A DNA stretch of 12,292 bases from Pseudomonadota bacterium (GTDB taxonomy: Bacteria; Bdellovibrionota_B; Oligoflexia; Oligoflexales; Bin106). Each line of letters opens with the position of its first letter. Position 1 is the first letter of the stretch. A program made the position numbers and the translations under genes. Of this stretch, positions 1 to 6,559 are shown piece after piece. Below the pieces are notes generated by a model that saw only the letters and a program-made list of their open reading frames with translations, made no database searches and was not told the origin of the DNA. The stretch covers positions 1-12,292 of the forward strand of contig JAPOQT010000278.1 in assembly GCA_026710525.1 (NCBI GenBank). The letters run 5' to 3'.

Positions 1-210
1 TCATATGATCTCGCCTTAGTTAAAGAAGGTCAAGCCTTAGAGGTGACAGAGGTTAGGGTAGGAGAGCGCACGATAGAGGATTTGGATTATACCATTGATA
101 AAACAACGACTCCCCATAAGATTGTGTTTAATTCCGGGGTGCTTGATAGTACTAAAACTGAACAAATATTCATCGATGTTACTGTGACTGCTGATAAGAC
201 TGCTAAGTAA
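1..210 (+). CDS. 3' end of unrecognised beta-rich protein (partial)
   Basis: An open frame enters from the left edge and ends with TAA at 208-210, giving the last 69 residues of a protein whose start lies outside the window. The visible part is rich in Val, Thr, Ile and Asp with alternating polar and hydrophobic residues (for example VTEVRVGERTIEDLDYTID and IFIDVTVTADKTAK), which suggests beta strands. It has no Cys and no membrane helix. This composition is common in Ig-like or carbohydrate-binding modules at the C-terminus of secreted or surface proteins, but I do not recognise a family and assign no function. The reading frame is the only one open across the segment, and the codon choice looks coding. 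No convincing terminator follows; the nearest dyad (CACT/AGTG, around 217-230) has no T-tract. Confidence 0.55.
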   Translation, partial: SYDLALVKEGQALEVTEVRVGERTIEDLDYTIDKTTTPHKIVFNSGVLDSTKTEQIFIDVTVTADKTAK

Positions 211-512
211 ACATCACTCACATAAGTGAAAGTCACAGTTGATGAACCCGGTTAAAAACACTGTCGGAAGAGTTAAGTGTTAGCTTTAGTGGCTAGATGT
301 AGATCGGGTATTCCACAGTGTCTCGTCCGGATGTCACCCTCAGAGATGGTGTGTGGATGGAAACTTTTGTTCTACTAACCCTTCGAAAGATAGGGGAAGG
401 CTGCTAGGAAATAAGAAACGAACACCCATACACCATTTCCCTAAGAAGTGACAATGGAGCCTTATTAGCGGCGCTAGGAAGATATTTTACCACTCTTTAC
501 CACTCTAGCTCA
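211..512. other. Gene-free, dyad-rich interval; possible structured RNA or degraded element
   Basis: No credible protein gene is seen on either strand. The stretch contains several paired segments. AACACT (257-262) pairs with AGTGTT (276-281). An imperfect long-range inverted repeat pairs the segment starting ATGGTGT near 345 with the one ending ACACCAT near 438, giving about 11 continuous pairs including one G-U. Inside it, CCCT/AGGG encloses a loop containing CGAAAG at about 380-394. GCTAGGAA occurs twice (403-410 and 473-480), and TAGCG-G-CGCTA is a short palindrome at 466-476. The density of pairing and the GAAA-type loop recall a structured RNA such as part of a group II intron, but no domain V, reverse transcriptase or known ncRNA signature is visible. 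It may equally be a decayed gene remnant. Confidence 0.3.
486..505. repeat. Perfect 10-bp tandem duplication
   Basis: Two exact adjacent copies of TTTACCACTC occupy 486-495 and 496-505, ending 7 bp from the stop codon of rpsU. This looks like a small local duplication, of the kind left by replication slippage or by insertion/excision of an element. It has no dyad symmetry, so it is not a terminator. Confidence 0.7.
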
Positions 513-713
513 TTAAAAGTGTCCAAACTTTTTCAATTGTTTGATGCGACGTTTTCGAGCAGCTACAGACTTTTTTTTCAGACGAATTGACGGTTTTTCG
601 TAATGTGCTTTTCTTTTGATATCGCCGATAACTCCTGCTTTTTCGACTTGCTTTTTAAAAGCCCTTAAGGCGCCTTCAATGAAATCACCTTCTTTTAATT
701 TAATACCTGGCAT
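513..713 (-). CDS. rpsU: 30S ribosomal protein S21 (bS21)
   Basis: This encodes a 66-residue, very basic protein of the small ribosomal subunit; bS21 sits on the platform near the anti-Shine-Dalgarno end of 16S rRNA and helps initiation. The family signature is clear: MPGIKLKEG at the N-terminus, the ALRAFKKQVEKAGV helix (about 16-29), the HYEKPS motif (37-42), and a Lys/Arg-rich C-terminal helix. It is slightly shorter than the E. coli protein (71 aa), ending in KKFGHF. Start ATG 713-711 follows an AGGAG (complement of 728-732) at an unusually long spacing of 14 nt; no closer in-frame start exists. It is divergent from pyrE and not in the E. coli rpsU-dnaG-rpoD arrangement. The sequence differs clearly from typical gammaproteobacterial S21, which may inform taxonomy. 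I see no clear rho-independent terminator after it. Confidence 0.93.
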   Translation of the reverse strand: MPGIKLKEGDFIEGALRAFKKQVEKAGVIGDIKRKAHYEKPSIRLKKKSVAARKRRIKQLKKFGHF

Positions 714-809
714 ACGTTAAAATCATTCTCCTAAATAAAACAAACAGCAAAATTACAACATAACATATAAACAATTATCAGGGGCTTAGAGTATACCCTA
801 AACTCACCT

Positions 810-821
810 GTTGACATCAAC
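810..821. promoter_or_regulatory. 12-bp palindrome, possible operator
   Basis: GTTGA-CA-TCAAC is a perfect 5-bp dyad around a 2-bp centre. It lies just upstream of the pyrE promoter-like element and at the expected start region of rpsU transcripts, so a bound protein could affect either gene. No regulator is identified. The embedded TTGACA (811-816) has no -10 box at correct spacing on the plus strand. Confidence 0.3.
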
Positions 822-850
822 TTGGCCATTATACCTTAATATTATATAAT
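822..850 (+). promoter_or_regulatory. Probable sigma70-type promoter for pyrE
   Basis: TTGGCC (822-827, 4 of 6 matches to the -35 consensus) is followed after exactly 17 bp by a perfect TATAAT (845-850). Transcription would begin near 857 and give a leader of about 44 nt before the GTG start of pyrE. The element overlaps an oppositely directed promoter-like element for rpsU. Confidence 0.55.
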
Positions 851-856
851 TTACTC
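828..856 (-). promoter_or_regulatory. Possible divergent promoter for rpsU
   Basis: Read on the minus strand, a perfect TATAAT is the complement of 828-833, with GAGTAA (complement of 851-856) 17 bp upstream as a poor -35 element. Transcription would start near 821 and give a leader of about 108 nt before rpsU. The weak -35 makes this less certain than the pyrE element with which it interlocks. Confidence 0.35.
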
Positions 857-900
857 GGTTTTTACTGCTGAATTCAAAAAAATAATCAGGGGTCTTATTA

Positions 901-1635
901 GTGGCACAACTTTCATTTCATAATAACCATAATCGTTCTCGTGAGTTACAGGATATTGTGGTGCAACTTTTCATAAAAAGCCAGGCCCTAATATTTGGTG
1001 AATTTCAAACAAAATCAGGGCGCAATACCCCTTATTTTATTAATACAAGTCGACTGTATTATGGTGATCATTGGTCGGCACTTATGGATTTGTTTACAGA
1101 AAAAATTTTTCAAGAGTACGGTCCTAAGATAGAAGGGGTGTTTGGTCCGTCCTATAAAGGTATACCTCTCGCAGTGAGTTTTGCCGAGCGTTGGTACCAT
1201 AAAACCCAAAAACGTATTCCTTTTGCTTTTTCGCGTAAAGAGCCAAAAGATCACGGTGAAAAAGGTGCCACAGTGGGATCATTACAAGATGTGAGTGGCT
1301 CAGCCATATTGTTATGTGATGATGTACTCACGTCAGGATTGTCACTGGGGGAGTCGATTTTGTTTTTACGAAAGCAAAACGTGAGCCTCATAGGCGCCAT
1401 GGTGACCGTTGATCGTCAAGAACAATACATTTATGATCATGGCCAAGATCCCCAGAAAAAAGTGAGTGCTAACACAGGAATATTTCAAGAATTTGGCTGT
1501 CGTGTGCCCAGTCTCGTGAGTGTTACAGATATTATTAAGTATCTTGAGGCGACATCAGAGCCCAATTTACGGCTTCATATCCATAAAATTCAAGACTATC
1601 AGAGAAAATATGGTGTGCCCGACAAAACAAACTAA
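901..1635 (+). CDS. pyrE: Orotate phosphoribosyltransferase
   Basis: PyrE transfers the phosphoribosyl group of PRPP to orotate, making orotidine 5'-phosphate in the fifth step of cytosolic pyrimidine synthesis. The sequence follows the E. coli-type enzyme throughout: FGEFQTKSGRNTPYFIN (about 33-49), FGPSYKGIPLA (81-91), the flexible catalytic loop as RKEPKDHGEKG (112-122), the PRPP-binding segment ILLCDDVLTSG (136-146), and VTVDRQE in the C-terminal half. At 244 aa it is about 30 residues longer than E. coli PyrE. The extra length is an N-terminal tail of some 15-20 residues and an insert after VDRQE (IYDHGQDPQKKVSANTG). The start is GTG 901, preceded by AGGGG at a normal distance. The gene stands alone behind its own promoter-like element, and its TAA overlaps the stop of the convergent fusA by 4 bp. 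Confidence 0.95.
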   Translation: MAQLSFHNNHNRSRELQDIVVQLFIKSQALIFGEFQTKSGRNTPYFINTSRLYYGDHWSALMDLFTEKIFQEYGPKIEGVFGPSYKGIPLAVSFAERWYHKTQKRIPFAFSRKEPKDHGEKGATVGSLQDVSGSAILLCDDVLTSGLSLGESILFLRKQNVSLIGAMVTVDRQEQYIYDHGQDPQKKVSANTGIFQEFGCRVPSLVSVTDIIKYLEATSEPNLRLHIHKIQDYQRKYGVPDKTN

Positions 1636-3746
1636 TTGTTGAGTCGCTCTTTTTGATAAGCATCAATTAAAGATTTTTGCATCGATGAAGGCACGGCTTT
1701 ATAATCATGGAATTCCATGGAAAAACCTGCTTTACCTTGGGTCATGGAGCGGAGAATCGTCGAATAACCAAACATCTCAGCAAGGGGCACAAAACACTCT
1801 ATAATAGTCATGTCCTCTCTCATATCTGACCCCGAAAGAATACCGCGACGTGAGGAGAGATCACCCTGAACAGTTCCTTGGAATTCTGTGGGGGTTTCGA
1901 CTTCTACCTTCATAATAGGCTCTAAAATAACGGGATTTGCTGCCATAAAAGCCTGTTTAAATGCATGGCGAGAGGCAATTTTAAACGCCATCTCAGATGA
2001 ATCCACAGCATGGTAAGTACCATCGTTAATATCGATTTCACAGCCAAGGACCTGGTAACCAGCAAGGGGACCCTTAGCGAGGGACTCTCGAAAACCTTTT
2101 TCAACACCAGGGAGATATTCTTTCGGAATAGCACCACCGACAATATTGTTATTAAACTTTAAACCATCTGTTGGTTTTGATTCATCATCATCTTGAGAAG
2201 GATCATAGGGCTTTAAGGTGCCAATCACTTGAGCATATTGACCTGAACCACCCGTTTGTTTTTTATGTTTGTAATCAAAATCAGCCACAATAGTGGGTGC
2301 TTCTCGGTAATTAACTTTCGGGGCACCAACTTCAACCTCAGCCTTATACTCCCTTGAGATCCTTAAAACGTAAATTTCAAGGTGAAGTTCACCCATGCCA
2401 CGAATAATAGTTTCGTTTGACTCCTTATCCACACTCACCTGAAACGTGGGATCTTCCTTCATAAAGCGATTGAGTGCTTTTGAGACTTTATCAAGGTCCT
2501 CTTGTTTTTTAGGTTTTAGGGCTAATTCAATCACCGGTTCTGGAACATGCATGCTTTCCATGGTAACAGCACCAGCTTCTTGAGCACAGTAAGTATCTCC
2601 AGAAGCACAATCAACACCAACCATAGCAATAATATCGCCAGCTTTTGCTTCATTAATCTCAATTTTCTCGTTAGAGAACATCTTCACCATTCGGCCAACC
2701 CTTTGTTTTTTCCCTAATCGAGGATTATAAGGCTGATCTCCTTTATGAAGAACTCCTTGATAAACCCTGGTGTAAGTGAGTTGACCAAAGGTTTCGTCGG
2801 TGATTTTAAAGGCCATAGCCACGAGACTTTTGTCGACTTCAGGAAAAATCTCCACCTTTTCACCATCAGATACATTGTTCGCGTAATAACGACAGTCGAG
2901 AGGAGAAGGCAAATAAGACACCACACCATCGAGTAAGAGTTGAACACCTTTGTTTTTAAAAGCAGATCCTAAAAATACCGGGGTGAGTTCTCGGTTAATA
3001 GTGGCTTTTCTCACGACTTTAGTAAACAGTTCTTCAGGAACCTCTTGTTCTTCAAGAACTAACTCCATGAGCTCATCATCAAACATAGCCACTGAATCGA
3101 GGAGAATAGCACGGTATTCTTCGACTTTATCTCTGTACGATTCAGGCATTGGTTCAGAGCGCACAGTTTCACCTTTTTCGCCGTCAAAGTAAAAAGCTTT
3201 TCGGGAGAAAAGATCAATAACACCCTCATGCTCTCCCTCCAGGCCAATAGGAATCTGCATCAGAACGGCATTGTGTGATAACTTGCTTTTCAGTTGTTCG
3301 ATAACCGAGAACGGATCTGCGCCAGCTCGATCGCATTTATTAATAAAAACAACACAAGGCACCTTGTAGCGCCTCATTTGACGATCCACTGTAATCGACT
3401 GTGATTGAATACCTGAGGTGGCACAAATAACAAGCACAGCACCATCTAATACCCTTAAGGAACGTTCAACCTCCACAGTGAAATCAACGTGCCCTGGTGT
3501 GTCGATGATCTGAATCGTATGATCATTCCATGATGTGGTCACAGCAGCTGAGGTAATGGTGATACCCCGCTCTTTTTCGAGCTCCATATGATCCATCTTG
3601 GCTCCGTCTCCTTCACCTCGGACTTCAGAAATTTTATGAATCAGTCCAGTATAATAAAGAATACGTTCAGTGAGGGTTGTCTTGCCCGAGTCAATATGAG
3701 CGGAAATCCCAATGTTTCTGTATTTGTTTAGATCATGTTTTGTCAT
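1632..3746 (-). CDS. fusA: Translation elongation factor G (EF-G1 / spd-type)
   Basis: EF-G is the cytosolic GTPase that moves tRNAs and mRNA through the ribosome after each peptide bond and helps split ribosomes with RRF. The 704-aa protein is full length. GTPase motifs are intact: AHIDSGKTT (16-24), RGIT (60-63), DTPGH (82-86) and NKCD (136-139). The domain IV segment YREAP...HKKQTGGSGQYAQ is present, as is a normal C-terminal domain V. Several segments match the mitochondrial EF-G1 and spirochaete/planctomycete/delta (spdEFG) group from memory: Ser in AHIDSGKTT, SKLSHNAVLMQIPIGLEG, and KAFYFDGEKGE. The canonical gammaproteobacterial factor reads AHIDAGKTT and differs at the others. It is not next to rpsL, rpsG or tuf, so it may be a second EF-G or the only one; the window cannot decide. 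ATG 3746-3744 has AGGA (complement of 3758-3761) 11 nt upstream. Confidence 0.95.
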   Translation of the reverse strand: MTKHDLNKYRNIGISAHIDSGKTTLTERILYYTGLIHKISEVRGEGDGAKMDHMELEKERGITITSAAVTTSWNDHTIQIIDTPGHVDFTVEVERSLRVLDGAVLVICATSGIQSQSITVDRQMRRYKVPCVVFINKCDRAGADPFSVIEQLKSKLSHNAVLMQIPIGLEGEHEGVIDLFSRKAFYFDGEKGETVRSEPMPESYRDKVEEYRAILLDSVAMFDDELMELVLEEQEVPEELFTKVVRKATINRELTPVFLGSAFKNKGVQLLLDGVVSYLPSPLDCRYYANNVSDGEKVEIFPEVDKSLVAMAFKITDETFGQLTYTRVYQGVLHKGDQPYNPRLGKKQRVGRMVKMFSNEKIEINEAKAGDIIAMVGVDCASGDTYCAQEAGAVTMESMHVPEPVIELALKPKKQEDLDKVSKALNRFMKEDPTFQVSVDKESNETIIRGMGELHLEIYVLRISREYKAEVEVGAPKVNYREAPTIVADFDYKHKKQTGGSGQYAQVIGTLKPYDPSQDDDESKPTDGLKFNNNIVGGAIPKEYLPGVEKGFRESLAKGPLAGYQVLGCEIDINDGTYHAVDSSEMAFKIASRHAFKQAFMAANPVILEPIMKVEVETPTEFQGTVQGDLSSRRGILSGSDMREDMTIIECFVPLAEMFGYSTILRSMTQGKAGFSMEFHDYKAVPSSMQKSLIDAYQKERLNN

Positions 3747-3963
3747 GGAGCATTCATTCCTATGAAAAAGTAAATAAATATAAATATAAATATATGAAAA
3801 CCGTAAGTGCTAAGACCATAATGACATCTATGGGAAAACATCGGTGACAGTGCATAAAATAAACATAGAGTCTGCCAGGTTATGGTTATGATCTGTTCAC
3901 TTATTACATATTTTAACTTAGGAAAAACGTAAGATCATAGGGTCAGTTTTTTCGTAGGTGGAA

Positions 3964-3988
3964 AAGCATTGTGCAAGATAAAATGCTT
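3964..3988. promoter_or_regulatory. 7-bp inverted repeat upstream of cas3, possible operator
   Basis: AAGCATT (3964-3970) and AATGCTT (3982-3988) are perfect inverted copies with 11 bp between them, so the arms repeat every 18 bp. The right arm overlaps TTGACT (3987-3992), a fair -35 hexamer, though no matching -10 box is found. The geometry would suit a dimeric repressor controlling cas transcription, but this is inference. Confidence 0.3.
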
Positions 3989-4040
3989 GACTGGGAGTTT
4001 AAATCTGATTCAAGGATCTGTCAAGAGGATAATTTTAACG

Positions 4041-4069
4041 TGTGACGTGAGAGAAGGTCGCTCATCACA
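4041..4069 (+). promoter_or_regulatory. Imperfect hairpin in the cas3 leader
   Basis: TGTGA (4041-4045) pairs with TCACA (4065-4069), and TGAG (4048-4051) pairs with CTCA (4061-4064). This gives a 9-bp stem with a CG bulge and a 9-nt loop. It ends 21 nt before the cas3 Shine-Dalgarno. No T-tract follows, so it is not an intrinsic terminator. It could be an operator or an mRNA structure. Confidence 0.35.
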
Positions 4070-4107
4070 ACCATTAAAACTAATTTAAGCAAGGAGTTAA
4101 CAGTATT

Positions 4108-6375
4108 ATGACAGCTTTTTTTGCCCATACCCCTAAAGATAAAAGTCGTGATTTCTCTGAATGGAATCCCCTCCACAGACATTTAAAAAATGTTGGTGAT
4201 CAAGCAGCTGAATTTGCGGCAGCGTTTCGACCAGATATGGCAGAGGTGTGTCGTCATGCGGGGAGATTACATGATATAGGTAAGTACCGAAATTTATTCC
4301 AGCGCTATTTACAAGGCAAGGAACCTCGTTCAGAAAAAACCCGCCATGCAGCCTATGGCGCCGCTTTAGCTGCTGAGTTAGGTAATGTGTCAGTGGCCTT
4401 TGCCATTGCGGGTCATCATGCTGGCCTTGATAGTGCTTCTTGGCTGAAGTCTGTGATTTACGATGACAAGAGTGTGGTAGAAGAACTCACTGATCTGCAA
4501 AAAAAATTTGTGGCGGAAGTAGCTCCTCTGCCAGCCAAAGGCACCATGAAAGAGCCAGATTTTGTGAGCCATGGTGATAGGCTTGCCCAAGAGTTTTATA
4601 TTCGGATGTTATTTTCTTGTTTAACAGATGCTGACGTTTTAGATGCCATAAGATTTTCTCGTGGTCACATGAAAATCCCATTACCACGGACATTAGATCA
4701 TACGAGGTTCATTCGGCAACTTGATGACCATATGAAGAGTTTATCATCACAAACTGATCATAAACTGTCTACTTTGGGTCATATCCGTGCGGATATCCAC
4801 GAACACTGTTACCAGGCAGGCAAAAGACAGCAAGGTTTTTTTCAGTTAACGGTGCCCACTGGTGGTGGTAAAACCCTAGCTGGCATGAGATTTGCCCTAG
4901 AACATGCCAAGTGTCACAATTTACATCGCGTGATTGTGGTGATTCCCTATTTATCAATTATCGAACAAAATGCTGAGATCTATCGTCAGATATTTGATCC
5001 AAATCATGACGGTGTTGTGGTCGAGCATCACAGTGCTGTGAAAGGAAAAAATAGGAGCGCTTCTCTGGAAGGTAATGGTCCTTCTGGCACAACACAATCA
5101 GCAGATAACTGGGATGCACCGATTATTGTGACCACCTCGGTGCAATTTATTGAATCCTTGTTTGCGAATTGTCCTAGTCGTCTTCGTAAGCTTCATAATA
5201 TAGCCCGCTCGGTGATATTGATGGATGAGGTGCATACTCTCCCTCATCATTTACTCGAGCCACTTTTGAGTGTGTTAAGAGAACTGAAGGAGCGTTACCG
5301 GACAACGGTGGTCTTCTCCACAGCAACTCAGCCTGCTTTTCGACAAAGTTCCGTGTTAAAGTCCGGGTTTTCAGCCAAGGACGAGGTCCATGAAGTCATA
5401 CCAAATGCTGAGACGTTATTTCAAAAATTAACCAGGGTTTCGTATCTTTATGAGCCAAGTAAAGTCTTTAGTTGGCAAGATCTTGCGACCATGTTTGACG
5501 CCGAAGACACACGTCAAGTGTTAGCTATTGTGAATACTCGAGCTCAAGCTCGGAAGTTGTACGAAACTCTGAGCTCTCAAGTGGATAAGGGTTGTGTTTT
5601 TCATTTGTCCTCCGCCATGTGCGCGGAACATCGTAGTCATACTCTGACCCAGGTGTTAGCGAGATTAAATGCTAAGTTACCTTGCTATTTAATTTCAACC
5701 CAGGTTGTTGAAGCTGGTGTTGACCTTGATTTTCCAGTTGTATACCGAGCTATAGCCCCACTAGACTCTTTGATTCAAGCAGCAGGACGCTGTAATCGAG
5801 AAGGAAAACGGCAAAATGTGTCAGGCGAGAATATTAAAGGAAAAGTGGTTATTTTTCGCCCAGAAGAACACTCGTTACCCTCGGGGGTTTATGAAACAGC
5901 CACCCAACTGTCAGCGAATATCCTACAGTCAATGATTATGCAGGGGCGCGATTTAAATGAAATGACCTCAGATCCCCGTTTTTTTGCCGATTATTTCCAT
6001 AAACTCTTCTCATCATATACTGGGACTCAAGATTCTTCCCATTTTTGCCTACAATCATTACGTAGAGAATTGAAATTTCGTTTGGTCTCTGAAAAAGCAA
6101 AAGTTATTCGTGACGCGTCATGGCCAGTCCTTGTGCCTTATGAAGGGTTGGATATTCATACGGAACACTTAACCAGGCTTAGTAATTATGGTTATTTAAG
6201 TCAGAAAGAGTTTCGTCCTTTACAAAGATACACGGTTAATCTTCGGGAAAGTCAGTATCAAAAATTGCTAGGAGACAATCTAATTATTCAAACGTTACCA
6301 AGAGGTCAGTATATTGTTGTTGATCAAAGTTGTTACCATGAATCTCTGGGTTTTATCTTGCCGTCAAGTGATTGA
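4108..6375 (+). CDS. cas3: CRISPR-associated nuclease/helicase Cas3 (type I-C)
   Basis: Cas3 is the effector of type I interference: once Cascade has opened a target R-loop, it nicks the displaced strand and degrades it while unwinding DNA with ATP. The 755-aa protein has the fused HD-then-helicase order. The N-terminal HD nuclease shows H25, HD at 55-56 within HAGRLHDIGK, H80 and GHHAG (102-106). The superfamily 2 helicase has Walker A VPTGGGKT (249-256), DEVH (373-376), STAT (404-407), VVEAGVDLD (533-541) and the arginine-finger motif QAAGRCNRE (557-565). All catalytic motifs look intact and the length fits the family. ATG 4108 has AAGGAG at 4091-4096. It is the first gene of the operon, divergent from fusA, and is separated from cas5c by 184 bp, the longest gap in the operon. 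Confidence 0.97.
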   Translation: MTAFFAHTPKDKSRDFSEWNPLHRHLKNVGDQAAEFAAAFRPDMAEVCRHAGRLHDIGKYRNLFQRYLQGKEPRSEKTRHAAYGAALAAELGNVSVAFAIAGHHAGLDSASWLKSVIYDDKSVVEELTDLQKKFVAEVAPLPAKGTMKEPDFVSHGDRLAQEFYIRMLFSCLTDADVLDAIRFSRGHMKIPLPRTLDHTRFIRQLDDHMKSLSSQTDHKLSTLGHIRADIHEHCYQAGKRQQGFFQLTVPTGGGKTLAGMRFALEHAKCHNLHRVIVVIPYLSIIEQNAEIYRQIFDPNHDGVVVEHHSAVKGKNRSASLEGNGPSGTTQSADNWDAPIIVTTSVQFIESLFANCPSRLRKLHNIARSVILMDEVHTLPHHLLEPLLSVLRELKERYRTTVVFSTATQPAFRQSSVLKSGFSAKDEVHEVIPNAETLFQKLTRVSYLYEPSKVFSWQDLATMFDAEDTRQVLAIVNTRAQARKLYETLSSQVDKGCVFHLSSAMCAEHRSHTLTQVLARLNAKLPCYLISTQVVEAGVDLDFPVVYRAIAPLDSLIQAAGRCNREGKRQNVSGENIKGKVVIFRPEEHSLPSGVYETATQLSANILQSMIMQGRDLNEMTSDPRFFADYFHKLFSSYTGTQDSSHFCLQSLRRELKFRLVSEKAKVIRDASWPVLVPYEGLDIHTEHLTRLSNYGYLSQKEFRPLQRYTVNLRESQYQKLLGDNLIIQTLPRGQYIVVDQSCYHESLGFILPSSD

Positions 6376-6461
6376 TCATAGATTTGGTGTGTGTGGAATT
6401 TTCTCGGCTTGGTAATGTAGCTAGCAGGCAATTAAAGATATTATTTCAAGAGACGATAGCG

Positions 6462-6480
6462 AACTGCCATTCAGGTGGTT
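6462..6480 (+). other. Small hairpin in the cas3-cas5c gap
   Basis: AACTGCC (6462-6468) can pair with GGTGGTT (6474-6480) around a 5-nt ATTCA loop, using two G-U pairs. There is no T-tract after it, so termination is unlikely. The 184-bp gap otherwise shows only the promoter-like element nearer cas5c. Confidence 0.25.
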
Positions 6481-6499
6481 AACATAGTTAATAAGAACC

Positions 6500-6528
6500 T
6501 TAAAGTTCAAAGTCTCAAAGATTATAAT
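6500..6528 (+). promoter_or_regulatory. Possible internal promoter for cas5c and downstream genes
   Basis: A perfect TATAAT lies at 6523-6528, preceded after 17 bp by TTAAAG (6500-6505), a weak -35 with 3 of 6 matches. It is about 31 bp upstream of the cas5c ATG, so the leader would be short. An independent promoter would explain the long cas3-cas5c gap and let Cascade be made apart from Cas3. Confidence 0.4.
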
Positions 6529-6559
6529 AGTGATCACAAGGTAGAAACATAAAGATCAT

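Larger units (their letters stand above)
3747..4107. other. Divergent fusA/cas3 regulatory spacer
   Basis: This 361-bp gap must hold the promoters of fusA (leftward) and the cas operon (rightward), and no gene is seen in it. On the fusA side there is a run of ATAAAT-type repeats at about 3772-3796, giving several poor to fair -10 matches but no clear -35. GAAAACCGTAAG (3796-3807) recurs with one mismatch at 3922-3933, and GTTATG is tandemly doubled at 3879-3890. On the cas side are a 7-bp inverted repeat (3964-3988) touching a TTGACT hexamer, a GATAAT hexamer (4028-4033), and a hairpin (4041-4069). I cannot pair these into a convincing sigma70 promoter. cas3 itself has a good AAGGAG at 4091-4096. 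Confidence 0.5.

Noticed and set aside
811..816. Consensus TTGACA as the -35 box of pyrE
   Set aside because: No -10 hexamer lies 16-18 bp downstream (834-839 reads CCTTAA). TTGGCC with TATAAT at 17 bp fits better.
2714..3247. Several 60-80 codon frames on both strands inside fusA
   Set aside because: All overlap the well-conserved EF-G coding sequence and look like no known protein.
4041..4069. TGTGA...TCACA resembling a CRP binding site upstream of cas3
   Set aside because: The half-sites are 19 bp apart, where CRP needs 6 bp. A bulged hairpin describes it better.
4057..4080. GTCGCTC...ATTAAAAC resembling the ends of a type I-C CRISPR repeat
   Set aside because: Only about 24 bp long, with no repeat stem and no second copy. 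The match is too short to call without the true repeat.
6391..6482. Short frame of about 29 codons starting at a GTG in the cas3-cas5c gap
   Set aside because: No ribosome site, no recognisable sequence, and a length expected by chance.
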